A stretch of 64,000 bases of DNA from Aquila chrysaetos chrysaetos (GCF_900496995.4 NC_044006.1:30751120-30815119); one strand, 5' to 3'. Positions 40,035-51,382 are shown, counted from the first letter of the stretch. The notes: generated from the sequence alone by a model not told the origin. Made by a program: numbers and translations.

Positions 40035-40165
40035 ATAGAAGCACTGAGGTGCAAAATAGCTTGCCCAGGGTGGGTGACCAGGGCACTGGGAGATCTGGGA
40101 ATAGAATGCAGGTCTCCTTGAAACCAGCCCACTCCTCTGCCATGAAGAAGCTCTGCCTTCAGGAG
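40035..40165 (-). mobile_element. Ancient MIR SINE remnant (minus)
   Basis: On the plus strand the sequence reads ACTGAGGTGCAAAATAGCTT, GCCCAGGGTGGGTGACCAGG, GGGAATAGAATGCAGGTCTC and CCAGCCCACTCCTCTGCC. This is the reverse complement order of MIR: ACTGAGGCACAGAGAGGTTAAG, TTGCCCAAGGTCACAC, GGGATTCGAACCCAGGTCT and a final GCCCATGCTCT. The copy is diverged but collinear over about 130 bp. Confidence 0.65.
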
Positions 40166-43090
40166 CAAGTTATTTTCTCTTTTTAGATACAAGATCCCTG
40201 CTCTTATAGATTTGTTGAGGGGGGGGCTGGGGTGGGGTGGTGTTGTGTTTTTTTTTTTTTTATATTGTGATTACAGAAATAAGAATGAAAGTACTCAAGT
40301 GAGAGTCTGCTGCTAGCTAATTTAAAGTCAAACTCGTGACTAGCATCATTGTTGATACAAAGGATCTGCTGTTTCATAGCATCATTGGCTCCATTTTTGT
40401 GGTATCCAGAGCTTTTAAAGTACAATTAAAGTAAAGTGGAAGTTAGGAGAAAGGTTTTGACACTCTAGACAAAGCAGAAAGGAAATGCCACTTAACAAGG
40501 TATTGATAAAATGACAGATTTTTGTTTTAGGAAGGTAAGACTCTTGCAGGATCAAATCCCGTCACTTGCTTTTAAATCTTTCCATGCCTTATATTCCCAT
40601 TCACAAAAAGATGGCTCATGGTCTTTCAGCTGACCAAATCCAAATAATTTCCTCCTCCTGCGGTCCAAACTAGTGAGCCAGTTTACTGCAGTGGTTCTTA
40701 GTAGACCTTAGCCTAAGCTTGCACTTTGTACTTCTGTGAAGAGAGGTGTGTGGCATGGAATGTGATCTCCTAACAACTTTCCCACTAGAGCAGAGAGGTT
40801 CCTTTCCCTCCCAAGGTGCAGAGCAGCAATGCCTGCCAGCTTTTCTTCACTCTAAAGTGAGTTAATTCCTCTTGTCTTGTCAGCTTGAACAACTGCAGCC
40901 TTTAGGCTACCTTTCAGCTTTCTCCGACAGTGCCCTTTCTCTTTTCATAGCCTTGTGCATTTGAACAGAGTTTTCCCTCAAGTCACTCACTATCTTTATG
41001 CAGATGGCTATTAACCTTTTTGTTCAGTTTTACCTTCACTGAGATCAGACCAATATCTGGGCACCACAGGTGAATATATGAATACACAAATAAACAGCAA
41101 ATAGACTGTTTGGTAAGCAACCACGGAAGTCAGCCATGTGGTAAAGAAATTTAATATTTGATATCCAGCAAGTTACTTAGAGCAGCCTGTACTTTGTACA
41201 CAGAAGGATTATACAGCTGATGTAGAAACTTTGGTTTTTGTCAGTTCCCTGATCTGAATGTTTTTAAACTCTCATCCCACTGTTGGTATAGTTTTGCATT
41301 TATAATACTGACAATGACTCTGTAGAGGCAGTTATAAGCTTCTAGAACACTGTCATCTGGTGGTGGTTTTAAGTCACAACATTTGGACATAAAAGTAAAA
41401 ATGGCAATCAAATCAGGCTAGACAAATGCTCTGATTATCCATTTTATTCATATTAATGAATAAATAATTTTTAAAAAATAAATTAATAATTAAAAAAAAT
41501 TTCGGTTTCTAATCACAGCACTATAAAGGATTTACTTTTCACAACTATTTCTCCTTATCCCATGGGGTGCAGGTACAATAAGTTGTCAGTTTTCACTGCA
41601 CTATCAGATAAGGTGCTGTCGTTTGTAACCTTTGTGCTGAAGTAAAGATCAAAATACTTCCTAACTGAAACTGATTGCCTGTGCATTTATGTATGGTACA
41701 CTCTCTGACTGCTTTAACATCAACATTAGTATTTTGAATTTTATGGGTAGGAGTAAAAACTACAATTACTACCAAATGCAACATTCCATAAACTGTCTAT
41801 AAAAACAGTGGTGTGTATATAAGCTCTGGACAGTAGCTCCTGTTACATGATTAGTGCTGCCTTCTGCTTAGGTTTGTTTACTCTATCACCAGTTCATGTT
41901 CATTTATTTTTGAAGTAAATCCCTCAATATCAAATATTATCTAGTAGGAATAATAAGAATATTTTGTATTGGTCATTATTTTAACAGCACGATGATGATG
42001 TAAAGAAAAATTCAAACATGGCAAACCTCCTTTCCAAACAAAATATGAACCAACATTAAAAAGTTATCAGGAATGCTACATATGTTATGTTGCTTTCTTT
42101 TATGTCTTTTCATATTTGTGATGGATGACTGGATTGAAAGAACTAGCTGCTAGCAAATTCATACATTTTTCACAAAGTAATTGGAGTTGTAGGTGTGGAA
42201 AAAGAGTATTGAAAGCCATATTCATAATTTATGTCCATGGGTTTTTTTGTGACTTCCAGAAAGCTGCAGTAACTTAAAAGACAGCATTTTAAAAATCAGA
42301 TTAGAGTGGCTGGAGGCTATACGCATGAATACTTCAACCATCATTAGCAACTAAGTTAGTGGTTGAGATAGTATCAATTCTTTCAGTAACAGAGTTGCTT
42401 GTTAGCTGAACTTCAAGTAGCACTTAGTGGGATTACTTCAGTTTAAAGTGAAGCAAATTGCTCAGCAAAGACTATGTTCATGAGCAATCTGAAATAACTC
42501 CGGCAACATAAAGCTAGCCAGCTCCTGCCTGCTTCTGTCTCTCTTGCAGCAGCTCCTGTACTCAGGGGACTCAGCGCAGTAAGTCAGCAGACAATTATTT
42601 GCTCTTTTGTCAGGTTAGTTTTCTGCAGACTCAACACACAGAAATGACTAAGGGAAAGGTCTGAAAAGCACCGGAGCTAGCACAAGGCAAGGAATGGGAC
42701 TGCAGGGATGTGTGGGCCACTGTTGCTGACAATTAGAGAAGTCTAGACTGCTATGAAAACAGTCTTTTAGATCTATGCTCTATTCCCTTTCCCACAGAAA
42801 TACATTAACGACTGCTACAGATTTAATTTTGAACAGACCTTTATTCATAATTATCTACCATAACCAGTGCTGTTTGCAGATGCACATTTATCTTTCACAG
42901 ACAGTACTGTAATGTCGTATTTCTCTTGTTTAGCATATGTTAACTGGTATACTTAAGGAAGATGAAAGAGGAGGGGCAAATCTTCACTCTGAACTACTAC
43001 TTTTAACTTCACAAAGAAGTCAACTAAGATAAGATCGACCTTCTAGAAATAAGGTACTATTCAGTTAAGTAAGCGATTTCAACACTCTCT

Positions 43091-43106
43091 GTGTGTGTGT
43101 GTGTGT
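43091..43106. repeat. (GT)8 microsatellite
   Basis: Eight perfect GT units, flanked by a CT-rich patch on each side. Confidence 0.9.
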
Positions 43107-43412
43107 CTCTAAGAATATGGTTCCAGACATTTCTGTGGGGTTTAGAGTACATGCTTTGTATATTGCAATGTTTTAATCAAACTTGCCCAGGTGCTAAAAC
43201 ACTTAAAGCCCTTCTAGAAGGCTTATGATAGTATTTTGCGGAGTTACCTTATATATCTTCAGAAATTGTATACTACTGCTTAATGTGGGATACCACTTTG
43301 TATTATCTGAGCAACACTAGACATATAGCTGTGTATCACAAAATATCACTGTTTTGTACCAATTCAAAAGTACAGAAATTCACATTGTCCTTGATTTTTT
43401 AAATGCCACTAA

Positions 43413-43450
43413 TCTATATATGATTAAATGAATTTATATATGATTAAATG
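43413..43450. repeat. 20-bp tandem duplication
   Basis: TATATATGATTAAATG appears twice with a period of 20 bases (TGATTAAATG at 43421 and 43441). A simple local duplication in AT-rich DNA. Confidence 0.85.
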
Positions 43451-45969
43451 CTACATACAAATATTACTTGACCTCTTCCTAAAACCCAGGTAGGAGGTGA
43501 TTAAGTACATTGGAATTTACACAACAGAAGACCTTGCTGTAGTGAAAAAATCCCCTGGAAAATACCTAACTGCCATATGATTGCCATGTTGGGTTAGTAT
43601 TATTGCAACCCATTAACAGAGTTCCGATTAATTAATGACCTTAGCATTTTCTGTAGGAACTAATACTTTAGTGTAGGAAAAAATAACTTTTATCAGTTTC
43701 TAGTCTTGTACTTGTTCTCTTCTGCATAGCCTTTGGTCCTATGAAAACATCTGCACTGTGAGAAACAGTCAGAACATATTATCTCAAGCTTTAAATTTTC
43801 CAAGGAAATAATACAGACCTGCATTATTATTGTGTTGGATACATTTCGTAAAAGAATTAACAAAGCTCTGCTTTTCTATTTGATTGCTGTAGGAGGTAGT
43901 GTCCTTTCAATTATGCATCTATCCATCAAACTCACATACTACATTTAGTGATTTAGGTTTAAGATTAGAGTGTAATCTGTAGATGCTGAAAAGAAGAGAA
44001 TGTGAGCTAGCATTTGTAATAGAGCACATAGGTGTGACAGAATCACGGATTTATTGAGACTGAACATTGTTAAAAGGGTTTCCCAAAGCATTCGTCAGGC
44101 AATGCCCCTCTTGCTTGCTAACCTCTGAACTGTACAGCTGTGCTGCTGCATGTCATATTTAGAGGGAACAGAGGCTACCTGACTGAAGTAGAGGATTTTT
44201 GCTTTTTATGGCTGCAGTAAACTTAATTGCCCATTTTATCTCATTACCTCATGGGCTGCTATTTCAGGTGCTTTTGCCCCTTTAGTCCTGGAGACTTTTT
44301 CATATACCTCTGTTTCAAGCTCACCTATAGAAAAGAGAACATAAAAATCTTCAAAATATTTATCTATTATGGCTTGTAGGTTAGGACTAGCTTTTTGAAG
44401 GTGTTACAAATCAACAGTTGTTCTCACTAGAAATCAGTAGAGTGTGCAAGTCACTGCTGCCATCCGATGTATGCGTAGTCTTAATGGGAACAAAAAAAAA
44501 AAAAAGGATCGCTACCAGTTTCAGTTTATCTACAGCTCAACAGACTGCTGAAAATTACTTTTTTTTTTTTTTAACATGTAGCAAAAAATTAGGAGAAACT
44601 TAAGAGCAGTTTATGTTTGCTGTAGATGTAGCGCGGTTATTTTTTTGGTCAGTGTACAGCAAACAATCCATTTCCTACCCACGTTTTTCCTCAAATTACT
44701 TAAAGATGACCGGAGTGTATTTCAGGGAAAACATTTCTGGGTGTTTGTGATTACCGCATACAGCCGCCTTAGTGTGGCGCTTTACAGAAGACCACATGGT
44801 TCAGCATTTCTTGCAAACAGCATGATGTATTTCTAGCCTCCATACAACATCACTGTCAACACAGCAAGTTTCAAAATAGTCCCATTGTTGGAAAATGAAT
44901 GCCAGCTACTGCTGACAGCTCTCTGCATCTGCACTGACGGGACTGAGCACACACACGCAAATCTCATCCAACATGGGCTCTAAAGCCATAGGTTTTAACC
45001 TAAAGCGGCCAAGAACATTTCCGCCCTAGTTTCAGAGAGAGAACAACTGTGGCAAACACTGCCTTTCCACGTTTAATGGTACTGTATTTGTGAACAATAT
45101 ACCTCTGGTTTACAGATAGAAGAGCACTCAAAAGGTTTCAGGGTGGACTAGATGAAAACAAGGTGACATTCTTATCAGCAGGCAGGTTTTCAGACAGGTT
45201 CAAAAAGCAACTTCTGAGCATTTTTTAGTCAGAAGCTTTCACAAGCCCAAGAATCGAGCACCTTGTAATTACCTTGCCCGATTATTCGGGTTGTGAAAGC
45301 TTGCGCACGAAACTGTCACCTAACCGGCACGGAGGGGCTTGTGTCACCTGAGGGCTTACAACCCCCCTACTACCAGCATTCCGGCAAATCAAGTCTTTGC
45401 ACTGATCTGCCGTGCCCCCTTCATCTGAAAAGGATTTATCTGTAATTACTTATCCAGCCACACGCAGAGCAGTCGCTATGGAAGCAAACAAGAGAAAAAA
45501 CAAGCGGCCGGAGCCGCATCCCCTCCGGCTCCCCAGGCGCGGGCGGAGCTCGCTGCGCCCGCTCCTCGCACGCCCCTGCCCGGAGAAACGCGCCGGCGGC
45601 CCCTAAAGGCGCAGGGTCGGGGTGCACCTTCTCCTTTCGTGGGGCGCAGGAGCCGGAGGGGGGCGGGCGGCCTTGCCCCGCCGGTGGCGAGGTTAAGGTA
45701 GCGGATCGCACGGTTACGGCGGCCCCGACACCTCTCTCAGCGGCGGGAAGGCGCAGCAAGGCGGCGACCGTTGCGGTTGTCGCTACCGCTCCGTTTTCCC
45801 TCCCTCCTGAGAGAGAAGTCGTGACTCGACCGCGGCTATTCCCGGCACGGCGCCGCCTCCCGCCCCGCGGCCGCCGGGAGGGAAGCGAGGCGAAGGGAGG
45901 CGGGTCCGGCGCTCAGTCCCGGCCGGGCTGCATAGAGCCGGCGCCCGCCCCCGGGGCGGGGAGGGAGTA

Positions 45970-46206
45970 ATGGCGCCGGGCATTTCGTTGGGAAGTTTGT
46001 GCCTCGCCGCACCCCGTACCCGCCTGACCGCTCCGTTCCACGTTGGCTGCGCAGGCGTCGCGGCGTTCACCTGCTCCGCGGTGGGGGGGGACCGAGGAAG
46101 GAGAGGCGGCGGCGGCGGCTCCACAGGGCCGGGGCGAGCGGAGCTCAGTACCACCACCGACACCCTCCCCCCCGGCGCCCCTCGCCAGCTGCGCGGCAGG
46201 CGCTGA
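45970..46206 (+). other. Possible upstream ORF in the GOLGA4 5' region
   Basis: An ATG at 45970 in fair context (G at +4) opens 78 codons ending in TGA at 46204-46206, 76 bases before the GOLGA4 ATG. If transcription starts upstream of 45970 this would be an upstream open reading frame that could lower translation of the main protein. The peptide is Gly/Arg-rich and probably not functional itself. If the start site lies downstream, the ORF is irrelevant. Confidence 0.3.
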
Positions 46207-46282
46207 CTGACCGGCCGGGGAGCCGTACCCCGTTCCCTTCGCCGCCGGCCCCCCGACCTCCTACCCCCCCCCTCCCGCCACC

Positions 46283-46369
46283 ATGTTCAAGAAGCTGAAG
46301 CAGAAGATCAGCGAGGAGCAGGCGCCGCCGCGCGGGGTGGGGGGACGCGCGGCCCCCTTCCCGCCGCAG
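46283..46369 (+). CDS. GOLGA4: GOLGA4 (golgin-245) coding exon 1
   Basis: ATG at 46283 sits in a near-perfect Kozak context (CCGCCACCATGT). It opens 29 codons that begin MFKKLKQKISEEQ and end PFPPQ at the donor CAG|GTACCG. The first 13 residues match the N-terminus of golgin-245, a long coiled-coil tether at the trans-Golgi network anchored by a C-terminal GRIP domain to Arl1. The extreme N-terminus is the part that captures endosome-derived vesicles, through TBC1D23; golgin-97 has a similar start. After SEEQ the sequence departs from the Gln/Ala-rich mammalian form and becomes Pro/Gly/Arg-rich, reflecting GC-rich codons. Phase 0 at the 3' end joins 51290 in frame. Without splicing the frame would stay open to 46867. 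Confidence 0.93.
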
Positions 46370-46404
46370 GTACCGCGGGCGTTGGGGGGGCGGAGGTGTC
46401 CGTC

Positions 46405-46429
46405 GGGTCGTTGGGCGGGGTCGGGAGGG
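46405..46429 (+). other. G-quadruplex motif just after GOLGA4 exon 1
   Basis: Non-template-strand G-runs GGG-TCGTT-GGG-C-GGGG-TC-GGG-A-GGG satisfy the canonical four-tract rule. They begin 36 bases after the exon 1 donor. Such motifs near promoters favour R-loops and can affect first-intron splicing. That role here is inference. Confidence 0.7.
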
Positions 46430-47504
46430 AGCCCTGGGCCGCTTGCAGTGTCAGGGCGGCCGCCGGTCGCCTCTCGCCCGGAGGGGCGGCGTTCCCGGCG
46501 GGGCAGGGCTGCGCTTCTCCCGGCAAGGCCTCGGCGTCCCGCTGACAGCGGGTCGGCCCCGTCCCGCCGGCCCGGCCGCGGGGAGGGTCGCGCAGCGCAG
46601 GCCTTGGTGGCTGGCCGAGGATGGGCCGGCGGGCAAGCGCCGGGCCCCGGCTCTCTGCTAGCTCGGGGCGGCTTCGCTGTAACTTCGAAAGCCAAGTTTG
46701 TGGTTAGCGAGCCGCCTCCTGTCCGGGAAGCCTCCTCGGAGGTTTCCGAGAGTGTTCTTCTCTTTGGCCACCCTACAAAGGCTGTCTTTTGGAGGGATGT
46801 AAAAAATAGCTCTTGCTTGAACATCAGACGGAATGAAACAGAGTTGGGTTTCGTCTGTAGTGTTTAAGGGAATGACACTTTTACGTGCACTGGGTAACAA
46901 TCCAGCATTGGGATCGCTAGTTACCTTTTTCTCTCGTATTCATGTTTATTCTTTCAATTCCTCTAAGTCCTTTCTGTTTCCATCGTTTAGAGGGCTGGTC
47001 TGCTTACTTTAGCCTTATTTTTGCTTTTTTTAACTGTGGGAAAATTGGGGATATGGTATAAAGCTGGGAGCAAGGCTCCCCCCCCCCCCCCCTTCCTTTT
47101 TTTGGTCATAATTTAATTGGCCTTTTTTCCCTTATGTGTACTTTAACAAAATTATTATTAGTGTTGGATTCTAGAAACTACTGTTTTTAAATGATAATAA
47201 CGCACGTTAGATACAATATGGGTGCAGAGTATCTCTGAAAGTGACAGTGGCCAAAAAAAATGTTGTGGTGATTTCATGCATGTGTTGTAGCAGAACAAAC
47301 TCTCTCTACCAGTTTAAATTCAGGTAGAAAGACTATGAAAAGTTAACTTTATATTGGCAAACTCTGTGCTGAAGAAGATAATGTCTGCCTATGTCTCTCT
47401 GGCTTTTTGCTGGGTTAAGTATCCTTTGCATCTTGGAATCTAAAAGAATAAACCTGGTATAAACTCTGTATCGTATGAATGTTAAGCTATAGGCAGATAA
47501 TTGG

Positions 47505-47605
47505 CTTAATTTTACAAACAGGCAATCAGTTGCCTGGGCTTGATCTGAATGTAATTTGAACCAGTGGGAGATCTGATTCTGCATAGTCTCAGTATTAGAC
47601 CATGG
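47505..47605 (-). mobile_element. Possible MIR SINE remnant
   Basis: The plus strand reads TAATTTTACAAACAGGCAA, then ATTTGAACCAGTGGGAGATC and TAGTCTCAGTATTAGACCAT. The order resembles the reverse complement of MIR (ATTTTACAGATGAGGAAACT, then TTTGAACCCAGGTCTG and the final segment), but the core is poorly matched. A separate plus-orientation trace (CATTTGTAAAATAGGGGCAG) follows at 47650. Confidence 0.35.
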
Positions 47606-48479
47606 TTTCAAAACTGCTGACACTAGCTATGTAGTATTTTTTAAATCACTCATTTGTAAAATAGGGGCAGTATTTTTGGAAATGGATCTACTGTAAAGCC
47701 TTATGTAGCTTGTTGAGTTTTATTTTAAACCCTTTCGTAGTTATTAACTCTGGGTCTTCTCTAGTTAGTGAAGTTAAGTACATTTTTGTCAGCGGCAGTT
47801 TAGAGTGCTGTCCTGAATTGGCATATGTGGTGAACTTTCAGTACAGTGTAAAGAGATTGAGTTGCAGCACTTACTATTTTCAATAAGGAGCAGCTAAATT
47901 ATGATACCTTGCACACAATATTGTAACCCACTTAGTTCAGGATACTTGGTGCATGTGTTAAAGGGTCAGTGCTTGCTGAAAACCAGCCTTGTAAATAAAT
48001 TTGGGGCTGAGTGCACATGGGCATCCAACAGCATAATATATTGCAGTCTTTATTTGGCTGTTGAAATTAACATTGACAAATTTCATGAAACCTAATACAA
48101 GAGCTTATGATAAATGATATTTTCACCTAGTCTGCTATGCTGTGGATAGAGTAGATCATGTAACTCAAGGGTTGACATGAATGGAAAGGCAGAAGCAGAA
48201 AATGAGAACAGATTTTTATTTTTGTGTAAATAGTTGTCTTGCAGTATTGCTTATTCTTCGGTTGTTCTCAAGTAACACTAGAGGGAAACTGGAGTTAAAT
48301 TTGATCTTAGAAGTAAAATAGGCTGGTCTGCTCACTCCTTGTATCTCATTTGAAAACAGATTCTGTAAACGAGGAAGGAGCGGGAAGGTTTTGAGGCCTG
48401 TAAAATGTACTGGAGTCTTGCAGAGAGCGTGGAATATACTTTTGTTACTTTGCTTTCAGTAATTCAGATCCTTAAAATG

Positions 48480-49605
48480 CACTCCATTCTGGACAGGTTG
48501 TCCAACAGTGGGATCAGTAGGTACGCAGTGCTCTGGGTGAAGAACTGGCTGAGCAGCAGGGCTCAAAGGGTTACAGTGAATGGGGCTACATCTGGCTGGT
48601 GACCAGTCCCCAATGGTGTTCTTCAGAGGGTTCAATTCTAGGGCCAGTTCTGTTCAATCTTTTTATCAATGATCTGGATGCAGGAGTTGAATGCACCCTT
48701 AGCAAGTTTGCTGATGATACTAAACTGGGAGGTGCTGTTGACTCTCTCAAGGGACGAGAGGCCTTGCAGAGGGATCGGGATAGATTGGAGCACTGGGCAA
48801 TCATCAGTGGCATGAAATTGGACAAGAATAAATGCCGGAATCTGCACCTGGGATGGAGTAGTGCTGCCGGACACAAGTCTAAACTGGGAGAGGAGTGGCT
48901 GGAGAGCAGCCCTGCAGAAAGCGGCCTGGGGGTGCTGGTTGACAGGAATCTCCACAGGAGTCAGCAGTGTGTGCCCTGGCAGCCAAGAGGGCAAACCACA
49001 TCCTGGGGTGCATCAAACACAGCATAACGCGCCGGTCAAAAGGGGTGATTATCCAGCTGTACTTAGCACTGATACAGCCTCACATTGTGTGCAGTTCTGG
49101 GCCCCACCATTTAAAAAAGGATGGGAAGACACTGGAACACGTCCCAAGGAGGGCACCAAAGCTGGTGAAGGGGCTGGAAGGCATGTCCTCTGAGGAGCGG
49201 CTGAGGACTTGGGGTTTGTCCACTTTGGAGAGAAGGAGGCTGAGGGTGACCTCACTGCTCTCGACAGCTTCCTGAGGAGGGGACGTGGAGAGGGAGGTGC
49301 TGATCTCTTCTCCCTGGTACCCAGTGCCAGGATGTGTGGGAATGGCTCAAAGCTGCGTCCGTCAGGGGAGATTTGGACTTGTCATGAGGAAATGTTTCTT
49401 TACCAAAAGGGTGGTCACACCTGGGAACAGGCTTCCTGGAGAGGCTGTCGATGCCCCATGACTGTCAGTGTTGAAGAGGCATTTGGACAACATCCTTCAT
49501 ACCATGCTTGACCTTTTGATCAGCCCTGAAGTGGTCAGGCAGGTGGACAAGATGATCTTTGTAGGTCCCTTCCAGCTGAACTATGCTTTTCTGTTTCATC
49601 TCCTC
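48480..49605 (+). mobile_element. CR1 LINE with disrupted reverse-transcriptase ORF
   Basis: About 1.1 kb of CR1 in the GOLGA4 sense direction. In successive frames it encodes the late reverse-transcriptase region (GPVLFNLFINDLD, then KFADDTKLGG with the catalytic FADD box), then GLGVLVD near 48.93 kb and later the thumb/C-terminal segments, ending about 49600 with GATGATCTTTGTAGGTCCCT and CCAGCTGAACTATG. Frame changes near 48.95-49.3 kb break the ORF into several pieces, so it is dead. It is 5'-truncated within the reverse transcriptase. It is more degraded than the copy at 12.7 kb and so probably older. Confidence 0.94.
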
Positions 49606-50363
49606 TGTTCTGTCCAACTTCAGTTACATCATCTTTCGGTTCTTTGCATAAGATCAATGAATATTCGTTCTGCAGAGCTTAGTGCCACAGAAATGGCTGT
49701 AAATTGACAAGAAGTCTGAATGAAGCAGCGAAAACTGTAGAACTGTTAAGGGCAGAATGAAGAGATACGTTCATACTCCTAAACGGTAGCAAAGTGGCGA
49801 TGAATATTTGGAAAATGTTTTCCTTCTGTATGGTGAGGGCCAGAAGCGATCTTTAAATCACTGGCATTAGGTTAGGGAGTAGGAATAAAATGAGAGTAGG
49901 CTATTGGCATGAATAGATCGTTACTGTTCTTCAAACCCTATGAACACTTTTGGTGTGAAATTTTTCAGCAGGACATAGAGCTTTTATGGTGAATGGTTAT
50001 TTGGTAGTAGGTGAGGTTTTTGAGTTGTATTTTCAAGTGGGAGCATTGGGTCCACTTGGTCAAACCTGTAACCGTGACTGACTGGAATAATCTTGCATTT
50101 TGTTTGATATTGTAGTTAATTCACTAGTATCCAAATTTTACAAAATGCACCCATAGATTTAGGCTATAAAGTGAGTGTAATGCTCTGAAAAACTGTCTTT
50201 TTTGGTGATATCTTTTCAGTGGTGTGATAGTCTGTCAATCATGTTTTGGAACATCCAACTCCGTCTTGTGAGACAGGCATTGTGGAAGGCAGAATTTACG
50301 TATGCAACCTCAATGATGGTGCTGCAACAAAGTGTTAAAGGATTTGTGGTAGTTGTTTAGTTG

Positions 50364-50537
50364 TTTTTCCTTTTTTCCTTTTTTCCTTTTTTCCTTTTTT
50401 CCTTTTTTCCTTTTTTCCTTTTTTCCTTTTTTCCTTTTTCCCTTTTTTCCTTTTTTCCTTTTTTCCTTTTTTCCTTTTTTCCTTTTTTCCTTTTTTCCTT
50501 TTTTCCTTTTTTCCTTTTTTCCTTTTTTTTTTTTTTT
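50364..50537 (+). repeat. (CCTTTTTT)n tandem repeat, about 20 units
   Basis: CC pairs recur exactly every 8 bases from 50369 to 50521, giving 20 in strict phase, with one T-to-C change near 50440. A run of 15 T follows the last CC. Because 8 is not a multiple of 3, all three frames share one 24-base cycle. The repeat is therefore open on both strands and creates false ORFs (FFPFFLFS on plus, KKGKKEKR on minus). It lies 750 bases upstream of GOLGA4 exon 2 as a sense-strand pyrimidine tract. Confidence 0.97.
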
Positions 50538-51289
50538 CAACACTGTTCATTCTGGTCATATTGTAGAATATACCTAATGAGAGATCTTACTAATTATTTT
50601 CTTCATACATGAAAGCTTGTTGATATTTTAATGTTCATTGCATTTATACTGAAATTTTATATTTGAATTTTGACGTATGAGGCTGGCAAGGTACTTTTGG
50701 GTTGGGTTGGCATGGCTTGTTGCAACCTCACTCAGCATGAAGTTGTGAAATTTCTTTGAACAGATGTTCAGTGCTGACAGGAACAACAAGTTCACATTGG
50801 CATCATAAAATTTGTCATTTTCTTCTGCCCTTTTTCTTTGTTTAGATTCAATTTTATATGTGTTTTTTTCTTTGTCAGTTTTTTTATGTTAATTTCTTAA
50901 AGGAATCGGATGGTATTTTGTATGTAAATGCTTGAATCCCTGTCAGTTTGGAAAACTTTTAAACCTTAAGCAACTGTACTATGTTCCTAAAGTATTAGAA
51001 GGCTTGAGTTTCAAATGTGGTCTAAGAGGACCATTGTCAGAAATAATCAAAATAACTAATTTTGTTGCATGTTCTCGTAGCTGATTGATTACATAATCTG
51101 CTCTGGAGACTTTGTAGTAAGGTAGAACTTTTCACAGATGGTACATGGAACTGTTTTTTTTCTTTAAAAGGAGGATCTAGATCAGGCTTTACTGAGATGT
51201 TATATTTAGTAATTGTTGAAGTGAATTATGATACGGAATAATTAGTTCTGGAATTAATATTATTGTTGACCTGTGTGATCTCTGTGTAG

Positions 51290-51382
51290 GTCCCTTCCAA
51301 ATCCCCTCCACTAACTGGCAACAGAAGCAGGACATCTTCGTTTACAGATCAGAATGAAGAAGGCACATTAACAGACAAAGAG
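51290..51382 (+). CDS. GOLGA4: GOLGA4 coding exon 2
   Basis: The acceptor GATCTCTGTGTAG opens 93 bases (31 codons, phase 0 at both ends), closed by the donor GAG|GTCAGC. The peptide runs VPSKSPPLTGNRSRTSSFTD and then QNEEGTLTDKE. The RSRTSSFT-(D/E)Q-x-EEGT core matches the Ser/Thr-rich N-terminal segment of golgin-245 that follows exon 1. This linker leads to the long coiled coil. RTSSF is a likely phosphorylation site for basophilic kinases, by motif only. Confidence 0.92.

Larger units (their letters stand above)
40170..45400. other. Intergenic region upstream of GOLGA4
   Basis: AT-rich sequence with no recognised gene. It contains a 20-bp tandem duplication at 43413-43450, a (GT)8 at 43091-43106 and short poly-T/poly-A runs (44487-44503, 44559-44572). 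The 41593-41784 minus open frame has no convincing splice sites. Confidence 0.5.
45460..46660 (+). promoter_or_regulatory. GOLGA4: GOLGA4 CpG-island promoter
   Basis: GC-rich, CpG-dense DNA begins near 45.46 kb and extends through GOLGA4 exon 1 into intron 1. An NRF1-like CTGCGCAGGCG lies near 46048. No TATA box was seen. The island precedes and includes the start codon at 46283. The long open frames on both strands (for example minus 46261-46824) follow from base composition and are not annotated as genes. The transcription start cannot be set from sequence alone. Confidence 0.85.
46370..51289 (+). other. GOLGA4: GOLGA4 intron 1
   Basis: About 4.9 kb. It starts inside the CpG island with a G-quadruplex motif, then becomes AT-rich. 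It holds a 15-base C-run (47078-47092), possible MIR traces near 47505-47720, a broken CR1 copy at 48.48-49.60 kb and the 8-bp tandem repeat at 50.36-50.54 kb. Confidence 0.8.

Noticed and set aside
41593..41784. Protein-looking minus-strand frame with Cys-containing segment
   Set aside because: Considered as an upstream exon of the 34 kb membrane-tail candidate, but no credible acceptor precedes it and the donor is weak.
46261..46824. 187-codon minus-strand open frame in the GOLGA4 island
   Set aside because: It lies opposite GOLGA4 exon 1 in very GC-rich DNA, where stops are scarce. Its Pro/Arg/Gly-rich content and lack of motifs point to composition alone.
48586..49255. Minus-strand frames across the CR1 at 48.5-49.6 kb
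   Set aside because: They are antisense shadows of the CR1 reverse-transcriptase coding strand.
50310..50612. Lys/Gly/Arg- and Phe/Pro/Ser-repeat proteins on the two strands
   Set aside because: Both are translations of the 8-bp tandem repeat and not genes.
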